A DNA stretch of 64,000 nucleotides. Origin: Diphasiastrum complanatum. Its lineage: Eukaryota; Streptophyta; Lycopodiopsida; Lycopodiales; Lycopodiaceae. Every line of letters starts with the position of its first letter. Position 1 is the stretch's first letter. The stretch lies in contig CM055110.1 of NCBI GenBank assembly GCA_029204225.1, forward strand, positions 32,730,240-32,794,239, written 5' to 3'. The position numbers were made by a program, and so were the translations under genes. The notes beneath the pieces are model-generated. The model did not search any database and was not told where the DNA came from. It saw nothing but the letters and a program-made list of their open reading frames with translations. Shown here piece after piece: positions 43,319 through 52,508 of the stretch.

Positions 43319-46300
43319 CTAACTTGGCAAATCTAGTGTACATCTATCTACAATTCCAAGAGCATATCTTAACTTAAAAAATGGATCTTTGGACAATGGT
43401 TTGGTTAAGATATCAGCTATGCATTCGGATGATGGTACATGATGTAGTTGCACTTCCTTGGATTGTACCTTCTCCCTCACAAAGTGGTGAGCTATCTCAA
43501 TATGCTTTGTTCTAGCATGGAAGATAGGATTTGAAGCAATTTGTTGAGAAGCTTGATTGTCACAAAATATGTAAGGGATCTCCTCGGCCTCTAGCACATG
43601 TAGTTCCATCAAGAGTCTTCTTAGCCATAAGAGCTCTTTGGTTGTTGAAGTCAATGCCTTGTACTCGGCTTCACAAGAAGATAGTGAGATTGTATCTTGC
43701 TTTTTGGAAAGCCAAGATATCACTCCTCCACAAAGAAATGTTGCAAATGCACTAATGGACTTCCTATCCATCTTGTCACCTGCAAAATCTGAATCCGAGT
43801 AGGCTCTCAAGTGCAAGTTAGATCCTTCATAAAGTATACCAAAAAATCTAGTACTAGAAACATATCTAAGTACTCTCTTGGCACTTTTCCAATGATGAAT
43901 TAAAGGAGCTTGCATACTTTGACTCAACTTGCTTACACAAAAACTTAAGTCAGGTCTAGTGATGGTTAAATAGATTAGAGAGCCTATAAGCTTCCTAAAG
44001 AGAGTGATGTCCTCAAAGGATGCTTCATCACCTTCATTAGTTGCTTTCACAACATGCTCCATAGGGGTGTCAATCCCCTTACAATCTTTCATACCAAATC
44101 TTTCAAGAATGGAAGTAGCATACTTAGATTGACTTATGAAAGTACAATTGCTACTTCTAGACACTTCTATCCCAAGTATAAACTTTAGGAAGCCTAGATC
44201 TACCATCTTGAACTCACTAGATAAGTCAACTTTTACTTTGCCTATGCCATCATCATCATTTCCTGTCATAATGATGTCATCAACATAAAGAACCAAAATG
44301 ATGATCTTTCCTTCATTACATTTGAAATATAAAGAAGGTTCATAAGCACTTAGTACAAAGCCAAGGGAATAGAGAAAATCATGCAACCTAGAGTACCAAG
44401 CTCTAGGTGCTTGCTTCAAGCCATATAGGCTCTTCCTTAAGTAGCACACCTTTTGCTCCTCACCAATCTTGATGAAGCCCTCGGGTTGCATCATGTAGAT
44501 TTCCTCTTCTAAGAAGCCATTCAAGAAGGCATTTGTCACATCCATTTGGTAGAGATCCCATTTGAACAAAGTAGCAATGCAAATGATTAATCTAATAGTT
44601 ACAAGCTTAGCTACAGGTGCAAATGTTTCTTCATAATCCAATCCTTTTATTTGAAGAAATCCCTTAGCAACAAGCCTAGCTTTGTATTTACTAATAGATC
44701 CATCTTGATTGTACTTAATTCTATAAATCCACTTACATGCAAGTGGTTTCTTTCCTCTTGGAAGATTTACAAGATTCCAAGTATGATTTTCTTCTAATGC
44801 ATCATACTCTACTTGCATTGCATCTCTCCAAACTTTAGATTTACATGCTTCTTCAAAAGATGATGGTTCTTCAATCAATGTAGATAAAAAAGAGTAAGAG
44901 GTAGAAGATGTAGAGCCTTCCTTTTGCTTTCCCTTGTCCACATAGGTAAGCCTTGAGGGCTCGGCCTTGCTCCTTGATGATCTTCTTGGCCCCTTTTGAC
45001 TTGGATCCAAATCTCCATCCTCGGGTTTGTCATGATCCTCCTCGGGTTTGTCAAGATCCTCCTCGGATTTGTCAAGATCTTCAATGCACAATGGGTTAGA
45101 TCCATTTGACAAGCTCTTAGCAAATTGTGACTCATCAAAAAGTACATCCTTGCTTACCTTTACTTTCTTGGATGTAGGATCATATATCCTATATCCCTTG
45201 CTATTTTCTCCATAGCCAACAAAGATTCCTTTGAAGGAGGTAGCATCTTCTTTCCTTCTAGTCTCCAAAGGAATGTGTACATAACAAGTACATCCAAAGA
45301 TCTTAAAATATTTTACATTGGGTTTCTTATCAAACAAGGCTTGATAAGGTGAGATCCCATCTATAGCACTACTAGGAAGTCTATTACACAAATAATTAGC
45401 ACATGTTATGGCTTCTCCCCAAAATGAGATGGGAAGTGATGCATCAAGCCTCAAGGACTTTGCACACTCACATAGACTCCTATTTTTCCTCTCGGCCACC
45501 CCATTTTGTTGAGGGGTGTAGGAACAAGTGTATTGTAACTTAATACCATTGATCTCACAAAAGTCTTTCATTTTATTGGAGGTGTACTCTCCTCCATTAT
45601 CACATCTTAGTGCTTTGATAGAAGTACTAAGTTGTTTCTCTACTAGAGACTTGAACTTAATGAAAGCTTCATAAACAAGATTTTTCTTTGATAGTAACTC
45701 AATCCATGTGAATCTAGTACAATCATCTATAAAAGTTACATACATCAAGGCACCTCCATTACTTGCATGTGAAAAACTATGTACATCAGAATGTATGAGA
45801 TCCAAGGGAGAGAGAGATCTTGATGAAGATTTCTTGTAAGAAGATTTGTGTGACTTTGCAAGGCCACATGCCTCACACATTTTTCCACACTTCTTGAAAG
45901 CTCTTGGTAGGCCGAGAGCTAGTTCCTTGCTTGCCATTGACTCCATAGATTGAAGATTAGGATGGCCTAATCTCTTATGCCAAAGCTCCACTTGAGTTAG
46001 CTCCTCCCTAGCCAAGTTCACACTTTCACTTGCAACATTAGCATCCAGCTTGAAAAGTCTACCTTGCTTAATGCCACTAGCTATGCACTTATCATTTTTC
46101 AAGATGGAACAAACTCCATTCTTGAAATGTACATCTAGTCCATTGTCCATTAATTGTCCTACACTAAGCAAGTTTCTTGAAATGGTAGGAACATACAAAA
46201 CATTATCTAGATCTATCCTTTTAGATGTGCCTAAACAAAGAGGTATAGATCCTATGCCATCTATCTTGCATGCTTGATCACTAGCAGTGTATATTGACTT

Positions 46301-47299
46301 CTTAGAGTCATTACAAGATAGAAGAGTAGAAAAATAATGCTTGTTAAAGGACATGTGGGAACTAGCCCCACTATCTATCCACCATGTGTCTTGACTTGAA
46401 GTTGGTGTAGATGCAACCATTAAGGATGTGTTGAATCCATCCTCATATTCTTCCTCTTGAGCAATGTTCCCTTGATCTCCTTTGGCTTGTTGATTCTTCT
46501 TCAAGTAGCATTCTGAGGCAAAGTGTCCTTTCTTTCCACAAAAGAAACACTTTAGTTTTGCCTTGTTCTTCACTTTGCCTTTGGAGGTAGATCCTCCATT
46601 CTTCATCTCGGCCTCCTTGCCTTGATTTTTCTTGAATGGATTTTGCTTTTTCTTGCCTTTAGATGTAAAGTTAGCTTTCTCCTCTCCTCCATTAAGTGAC
46701 ATGCTATCCATTCTTGTCTTGAGGTGTAGAAGCCTACTCTCCTCGGCCACAAGAACATTGTGCAACTTTTCAATGGATGGAAGAGAGTCTTGAATGGCAA
46801 ATGATTGGACTAAGTTGGTAAACTCATCACTTAGACCATTCAAAATGATTTGTACTAGTTCTTGATCTTGGATCTTCTCTCCTATTGCACTTAACTCCTT
46901 GTTAAGAGATTTGATCCTAAGAACATACTCTTGTCCACTCTCTCCACTTCCTTTCATGCTTTGGAAAACTTGATTTCTTAGCATGAGGATTCTTGAAGTA
47001 TTGTTGGATTCATAAATGCTCTTTAATGAATCCCAAGCCTCTTTGGATGAGGTACAAGAAGACACCTCTTTCAAGAGGTCATTGCATACATTTAACTTTA
47101 TGCAATGTAGAGCTAATCTTGCTCTCTTCTTGTATTTGGCTTGTTCTTGGGGAGTTTGAGGCTCTTCCTCTACTCCTTGAACTATGTCATATAGATCATG
47201 GATCACTAGGAGTGATTCCATTCTCACTTTCCAAATGGAATAATTTGTGGAAGTGAGTCTCTCACTTGGTTCCATCAAATATCCACCCATGGATGACAT
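43319..47299 (-). CDS. Copia Gag-Pol polyprotein of element B, intact
   Basis: The 1326-residue ORF has Gag (PSERLTSTNYSIWKVRMESL), zinc knuckle CFFCGKKGHFASEC at 251-264 and protease IDSGASSH (Asp309). The pre-integrase zinc segment (HKRLGH, CEAC) precedes an integrase triad of Asp505 (HSDVHS), Asp567 (RCDNGGEY) and Glu603 (VAERKNRS). Reverse transcriptase has YVDD at 1005-1008, and RNase H has SDSDFAGD and SSCEAEYKAL. Between integrase and RT there is a short acidic repeat (EEDLDKPEEDHDKPED, about 746-762) encoded by near-identical 18-bp units. No lesion is seen. The ATG at 47299 is the only start consistent with the family N-terminus. Unlike element A, the stop precedes the polypurine tract and LTR. 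Confidence 0.97.
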   Translation of the reverse strand: MSSMGGYLMEPSERLTSTNYSIWKVRMESLLVIHDLYDIVQGVEEEPQTPQEQAKYKKRARLALHCIKLNVCNDLLKEVSSCTSSKEAWDSLKSIYESNNTSRILMLRNQVFQSMKGSGESGQEYVLRIKSLNKELSAIGEKIQDQELVQIILNGLSDEFTNLVQSFAIQDSLPSIEKLHNVLVAEESRLLHLKTRMDSMSLNGGEEKANFTSKGKKKQNPFKKNQGKEAEMKNGGSTSKGKVKNKAKLKCFFCGKKGHFASECYLKKNQQAKGDQGNIAQEEEYEDGFNTSLMVASTPTSSQDTWWIDSGASSHMSFNKHYFSTLLSCNDSKKSIYTASDQACKIDGIGSIPLCLGTSKRIDLDNVLYVPTISRNLLSVGQLMDNGLDVHFKNGVCSILKNDKCIASGIKQGRLFKLDANVASESVNLAREELTQVELWHKRLGHPNLQSMESMASKELALGLPRAFKKCGKMCEACGLAKSHKSSYKKSSSRSLSPLDLIHSDVHSFSHASNGGALMYVTFIDDCTRFTWIELLSKKNLVYEAFIKFKSLVEKQLSTSIKALRCDNGGEYTSNKMKDFCEINGIKLQYTCSYTPQQNGVAERKNRSLCECAKSLRLDASLPISFWGEAITCANYLCNRLPSSAIDGISPYQALFDKKPNVKYFKIFGCTCYVHIPLETRRKEDATSFKGIFVGYGENSKGYRIYDPTSKKVKVSKDVLFDESQFAKSLSNGSNPLCIEDLDKSEEDLDKPEEDHDKPEDGDLDPSQKGPRRSSRSKAEPSRLTYVDKGKQKEGSTSSTSYSFLSTLIEEPSSFEEACKSKVWRDAMQVEYDALEENHTWNLVNLPRGKKPLACKWIYRIKYNQDGSISKYKARLVAKGFLQIKGLDYEETFAPVAKLVTIRLIICIATLFKWDLYQMDVTNAFLNGFLEEEIYMMQPEGFIKIGEEQKVCYLRKSLYGLKQAPRAWYSRLHDFLYSLGFVLSAYEPSLYFKCNEGKIIILVLYVDDIIMTGNDDDGIGKVKVDLSSEFKMVDLGFLKFILGIEVSRSSNCTFISQSKYATSILERFGMKDCKGIDTPMEHVVKATNEGDEASFEDITLFRKLIGSLIYLTITRPDLSFCVSKLSQSMQAPLIHHWKSAKRVLRYVSSTRFFGILYEGSNLHLRAYSDSDFAGDKMDRKSISAFATFLCGGVISWLSKKQDTISLSSCEAEYKALTSTTKELLWLRRLLMELHVLEAEEIPYIFCDNQASQQIASNPIFHARTKHIEIAHHFVREKVQSKEVQLHHVPSSECIADILTKPLSKDPFFKLRYALGIVDRCTLDLPS

Positions 47300-47885
47300 T
47301 TTAGAATGAATGCTCTTTTAAAAATCACAAAGATTTTTGAATTTTAAAAGATCTATGAAGTGGCCTAAAGCTTACTAGAATGCCTATAGGCTTGTCTCTA
47401 TCAAACTAACACACAAGCTTGAATGATACTCAAAGATCTTACCAAAAATTTCTAGCTTTCACTCTTACAAAGAAAAAATTGCTTTACACTTTTCTTAGAG
47501 ATTTCACTTCAACTAAGGATCTGAACAAATCAGCCTCTTAGATCTGATCTTAGACTCTAAAAAGAAATGCTTCAATGATCCAAAACACTATTTGGTCATA
47601 GGCATTAGTTAGAATGAATCTAGATCAATACTATGCTTCAAAAAGCACCAAAAATGAACTAGTATTGTGATTTTGGGACCAAAAAACACAAAGTAACTTG
47701 AATTGAAAGTTGTTGTACGGTTTCACACGTGTGAAAAGTACATACACAGCCTCCAAGTCGTTTTGATCCAAATGATTACAAGCTATCACTCTAGAAGAAC
47801 TCGCCCTCACTAGTATTGGCCAAAAAAACAAATTTTGCCAATGATCTTTACAAGATTTATGATTCAATGATCACTCTCTTACTTA
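47300..47885 (-). other. Untranslated leader of element B
   Basis: This is the region between primer-binding site and ATG. It contains one more exact TTCACACGTGTGAA (47722-47735). A 78-codon minus frame (47631-47867) has no family resemblance and is probably chance. Confidence 0.75.
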
Positions 47886-47897
47886 GCTCTGATACCA
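47886..47897 (-). other. Primer-binding site of element B
   Basis: The minus strand reads TGGTATCAGAGC immediately next to the 5' LTR. Confidence 0.95.
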
Positions 47898-48759
47898 TGA
47901 TAAATTTTACAGTTTTTAGGACAATAATGATTGTACTTTACAATCATAGAGAGTTATTGGTTGCTTAATCAATGAATCTATCAAGTTCTACACATTAGAT
48001 CTTGATCTAGATTCACTACACTTGGATTTAAGCAAGAGCAATGGATCAACACATCATTTTTTAGTGAGAGCGGCTTCACACGTGTGGAGTACTGTCCACT
48101 GTACGGCCTGCACCTGAAACAACAAGTACAATGATACTAGATAGCAATCATGCATAAAAATCACAAGACAAATGACTAGAAATCTCACAAAAGTGTAGAG
48201 TGCAAAAGTCTCATCAATTTTCTTAGCAAAATGATGATCCTTTTATGGATCAAGTACATCCATGAGTCTGATACAGTCCAGCAGGCCTTCACACGTGTGA
48301 AGAGTGCCACATCACTCATATCTATCCATTTGATCCATCCTTGATCCTTATCCAATAGTTGACCTTCTAGAATATGACTAAAATCCAAAAAGCTAGTCTC
48401 CTAGAATATAGGAATATTCCCTACAAAATAGGATCTAAGGAAAATGGTCAACTCTTATCTTCTAGTACTCTATACACACATGTGAACATCCACTTGCCAT
48501 GTGGGAGCATTTACTCATGCACATGCAAGGAAAAGCTAATTTGTAGGTGACTAGTCAACTTGACTAAAAACTAGTCATTTCATGTTCACACTAACTAGAA
48601 TGATACAAAATCAATTTGGATATATACAAAAATGAAAAGTACATCCTTTCACACATGGGAACATGCTCCACACGTGTGAAATCATATCATCAACATATTC
48701 TAATGTTTGATCAATATTTACATGAACCAATGTCAAGTGAGAAGTGACAATTTTCAACA
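47898..48759 (-). repeat. 5' LTR of element B
   Basis: This is the 862-bp copy of 42444-43305 with one visible base difference. The G-box palindrome is at 48288-48301. Confidence 0.98.
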
Positions 48760-48781
48760 AGAGAGAGTGACATGTGAAAAT

Positions 48782-49098
48782 ATTTTGGATAGGTTATATC
48801 TTATTGATGAGGTTTTCGTGGATTTTACAAGGTATTAGGGTAGATCCGTGCCATTCTAATCCTTTTGTAAGAACCATTTAGCTTACACAAATCCATGTTG
48901 TCCAAGATAATTTGAAGAAAAAACCTTGTTACAGGACGACATAGGTGTAATCATTATCAGAGTTGTTACATCGTTTACAAATTGGTAGAATCTAAATAGG
49001 TAAGAAAAGACGTATTTCAGCAATTAGAATTATTACTAGTCAACGAGAATTGAATATATTCGTAAAGAGACACCTTCCCTTTTGAGCGTAAGTGGTGT
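48782..49098. repeat. Repeat E, partial copy
   Basis: This is a direct match to about 20073-20395 (from TTGGATAGGTTATATCTTAT to TTTTGAGCGTAAGTGGTGTA) with about ten differences. It stops within the region that in the full copy encodes the 72-codon frame. Confidence 0.85.
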
Positions 49099-49119
49099 AT
49101 ATATAGACTGACTCATTGT

Positions 49120-49260
49120 TATTCCGATAGAAGTCAAGCCTTGAAGACCTCTGTTCTTGTCAATAAGGCATTACTTTGGCATTATAGATTAGGACACTTG
49201 AATCATACATCTTGTAAGATTTGACAGTTTTCACCTTGATTAAGTTATTTGTTTGATATC
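49120..49260 (+). pseudogene. Copia pre-integrase scrap
   Basis: The plus strand reads NKALLWHYRLGHLNHTSCKI, the His-containing start of the copia GAG_pre-integrase zinc segment, and then hits a stop. No neighbouring copia sequence is continuous with it. Confidence 0.75.
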
Positions 49261-49408
49261 TATGTGGATCCACACGTGTGATGACCTATCCACATGTGTG
49301 AAAATGGATGTGCAAAGTTCAGATCCATTGTACATAGCTTTCATATGAGACAAATTCCAAATCTCCTATTTTCTAAGAGGCTAAAGCATGGTTTGGTGGT
49401 GGACTTTC

Positions 49409-49967
49409 TGTCATGTGCTGCATGTAATTAGCCCATGAGCTTACTAATGAATTTCCAAACATAGCCATGCAGCTAAATTAGATTAGAACTAGTCAATAGG
49501 ATAGTTAATAAAGTGGTTCGAACAACCTCGCTAGAATTGAGAATAGAGAAATTGTAATAATGGTTGTAAGGCCCAAATTAGCTGAATAAGGCCCAAACTT
49601 ATAGTAGAGACACAAATGACCACTATAAATAGCTGATGTCGTGCTAAATTTGGAGGCTTTTGTTCATTTTGTAATTTTGAGTTTTAACAGATCTTGGAGC
49701 TTCTCTTGGAGAGCTTTCTTGATGGAGAAAATGGCTCATGTGTCTAAAATCACATGAGAGCTATGTTCATGCTCTACAGTCAGGCCCTATTTGTGAATGA
49801 TCAATAATCATGAATAAAGATACCTTACTTTGCCTATTTTGGTGAAGTTTTGCTACTTTTAGCTATCTTCTTGATTTTTGACTAGTTTCTTGATTTCTTG
49901 CATTTCCATTGTAATTGATGTTTAATGAATGGATTAGATGTTTGAATGCTAAGGTTGGCACATGAAA
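49409..49967 (+). repeat. 5' LTR of element D
   Basis: It starts TGTCATGTG. The end reads CACATGAAA where the other LTR has CACATGACA. The two LTRs differ at a number of positions, so the insertion is older than elements A and B. A TATA box (CTATAAATAG) lies at 49623-49632. Confidence 0.9.
49623..49632 (+). promoter_or_regulatory. TATA box in the 5' LTR of element D
   Basis: CTATAAATAG is conserved at the equivalent place in the 3' LTR (about 54989-54998). Confidence 0.65.
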
Positions 49968-49971
49968 ATTT

Positions 49972-49983
49972 TGGTATCAGAGC
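49972..49983 (+). other. Primer-binding site of element D
   Basis: TGGTATCAGAGC lies four bases after the 5' LTR, matching initiator tRNA-Met like the copia elements here. Confidence 0.9.
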
Positions 49984-50652
49984 ATTAGATCCTTTCTCCA
50001 TCAGATTTGGTGGATTTTGTTAAATTTGGTTGAGTTTCTTGTTTAAGCTTTCTTGATTTTTCGATTTCCAACAAGCTTTGATTCAGCTATTGACTATCTA
50101 ATTCCTTTTTTTTTTTGTGTAGTTTCTTGTTGTACATCAATAGACCTCTCTTTTAGCTTTCTGGAGGTACTGAGATTGCCTGATTTGGAGCTATAATGAC
50201 CAAGTTATGGCCATTTTAGTGTTTTCTTTCCAATTTTAGCTATTTGTAGTTTTTTGCAGTCTATTTTTCCCATTCTTGGCTGAATTTTTGGCCAAACTTT
50301 CTGACTGTAATTTTGTAAGATTGTAAATCTCATCTTAGCTTGAATCTGAGCCACTTTGCAGCCAATTTGGTTGAAAATTGAGGGAGATATGACAAATCTT
50401 GTGGAAGAGGTCAAATTCTAATTTGAGTAGAGAATTTGGGAGAGAAGCACTTCAATTCTTCATTCTTGAAGGTTTACTTCCTTGTAAATTTTTTCCCATT
50501 TCTTCATTTTGAAGATTTTTCCAACTCATTTAAAAAAAAATTATCAGCCCTAACCCTGAAGGCCTAACCTAACCTACCCTAACCCTAAAGCCCGAACCTA
50601 AATCTACTCTCTCTTCACGCTAGTTCTCTCTCTCCACGCCATCATTTGGACC
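49984..50652 (+). other. Element D leader, first part
   Basis: This T-rich sequence has no convincing frame. Near 50555-50600 it has a cluster of CCCTAA-like words (CCTAACCTAACC, CCCTAACCCTAAAG) that resembles plant telomere repeats only loosely. Confidence 0.45.
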
Positions 50653-51123
50653 TTCCTTTTCATATAGCTCTGTTAAACGTTGAACATTGAAGAACTGAAA
50701 ATCATGCAATTGAGGCATGCGAGGAATTTGAGGCTCTCTTGGCTTTTAGCTGGACCTTCGGTGTGCATTGTTTGTTTGAAATAATCTGATTCAGAGTAAT
50801 TGTGCTTCCGTTCACGCTTTGGCGGCTCAATCCAATTTTTGCAATCATCTTTTTCAGGTTGAACTTCCCTTCCTCCTTTTCATCTTTATCATCAAAGTCA
50901 TAAAAACCAGCAGCATCATCCATCTTGAATTTGATGGCATCCTCAGTAAACTACCTCATTTTATCGTCAAGCTCAGCTATGGCTTCTCCTCCTTTTGCAA
51001 TTATTCAGTCAATGTTTTCATCTGTGATTGTGCTATCTTTTGAACTGAAGACCATCACTATGTTTTTTATTATTCTTTCATAGTCTGTAAGCTCTTTGTA
51101 GTGCTCCTTGTAGCATTGCATAT
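50653..51123 (-). pseudogene. ISWI chromatin-remodeller gene fragment, antisense in element D
   Basis: On the minus strand 51056-50653 reads MVFSSKDSTITDENID, a stop, IIAKGGEAIAELDDKM, a stop, then FTEDAIKFKMDDAAGFYDFD, a basic segment, and after a one-base shift NWIEPPKRERK, NYSESDYFKQT, IPRMPQLHDFQFFNVQRL and TELYEKE. This order is characteristic of the region after the helicase in plant ISWI ATPases (CHR11/CHR17 type), leading into the HAND domain. Just upstream in the same sense, 51123-51060 reads CYKEHYKELTDYERIIKNI, which resembles the SLIDE-domain segment that lies further C-terminal in intact ISWI. So two pieces have been joined out of order. The ATPase itself is absent. The fragment is non-functional as protein and lies antisense to the element transcript. 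Confidence 0.85.
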
Positions 51124-52508
51124 CCATGAGCGCTGGCTCACTGCGTGTTACTGAGTGCTGATCCATGAGCGTTGGCTCAATGAGGTCACGAATTCTAGGC
51201 TCTGGCCATGCACGTACTTCTTCATTTGTCTATAAAAGCTGCTTTGTCAGACTTCATCCATACCTTTTGAGAGCACTGGTTCGCAAGTGGTTCAACACAT
51301 TCTAGGAACTCTGCATTGTCGTGAATTGTCATGCATTATCTCTTACATCGGCTACATCATCTCTCTCTATGTGTCGGCTATATTCGGCTACATTCACCGT
51401 CGGCTACATTCCCCGTCGTTGAGATCCTCTCTCTCTAAAAGAACGTCGGTTGAGATCCTCTCTCTAAAAAGCGTCGGTTGAGATTTTTTTCTCTTACTTG
51501 CCCCTGTGCCCATGCTGACAAAATCTTCCTAGCACCCTACTTGCCCCTGTGCTCATGCTGCCAGAATTTCTTGAGCACCCCAACTGATCGCCCAAGTAAC
51601 CAAGAAAAAAATTTGCCGTCATTTTTAGGATTTCTATGAGTATCTTTCATCAACGATCCAATGCTCCAAAGAAACCAACCTTTTCTATAAAGGTCCCTTT
51701 CTAAGTTTGTAATTTCCCTGTCTTCGTGTAGCCTTAACTTTTGCGTTTAACGTCGGAATTCAGTGCATTAAGAACAAAAATTGCTCAGTTCACTACGCTG
51801 AGTACAATGATCATCATTTTGTCATCATTATGTACTTCTTATTTTTAATTTTATTTTAGGACCCTTTGTCCTAAGTTGTTTACACCTTATGTTTTATTCA
51901 TTCAATTGACCATATCTCATTCGTTTGAGCTCGGATTTCAGTGCCATAGAAAGCAAACTTCATTAGCTCAACAAGATTGTCAGTGTATAAGTCTTATTGG
52001 GATCAAAATCTGACATTTTTCAAAAGTCCTATTTATTTGCTCTAATCGAAAAAACCATTAGAGGAGTTCTAAATCCAAAAAAGACCCTCTGTAAAGATTC
52101 TTTTTATATTTTTTCTCAAATTTTTCTTACACATGGACCAATCAAAACACTCAATTTTGAAATCTACGTAACATAACTATTTTGAGTCCACATTTTGATT
52201 CCACACTAAAAATGGCATATCTTTTTAATGGTGAGTCTGAATTTAGCGGAGTTTGGTGCATTGGAAAGCGCTCAACAAGGGCTTTCCAATGATATGTTAG
52301 ATGACATACTTCTGAGCCTTGACTAAAAGGTTATGGCAAGTCAAAAGTATTTGTGTTACAATATTTTAATCATATAAAACACATCTTGCATGAATTCTTA
52401 AAGGGTCTTTTTGGAGCTCAAATCTCCTCTAATGTCATGCCTATTGTTACTGCTTAACTACACCTTGTTAAAACTAGTTTCCATTACATCACCACTTTCT
52501 TCCCAAGA
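51124..52508 (+). other. Element D leader, second part, with short tandem duplications
   Basis: No gene recognised. Features are a near-duplicate CCATGAGCG(C/T)TGGCTCA pair (about 51123 and 51162), CGGCTACATT and GTCGGTTGAGATCCTCTCTC repeats (51340-51482), and an imperfect 43-bp tandem duplication starting TACTTGCCCCTGTG (about 51496 and 51538). A module at 52184-52370 is homologous, in inverted orientation, to the interior of the TIR element at 55380-55745. Confidence 0.55.

Larger units (their letters stand above)
42444..48759 (-). mobile_element. Copia element B, complete and young
   Basis: This 6316-bp Ty1/copia element lies on the minus strand. The 862-bp LTRs differ at one position that I can see (A at 42622, T at 48076). 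The target-site duplication is AGAGA (42439-42443 and 48760-48764), taken from a GA tract. Primer-binding site, polypurine tract and a 1326-residue Gag-Pol frame are intact. It belongs to the same broad lineage as element A but has unrelated LTR sequence. Confidence 0.98.

Noticed and set aside
50550-50605. Telomere-like CCCTAA words
   Set aside because: Only a few irregular units occur inside the element D leader; not enough for an interstitial telomere array.
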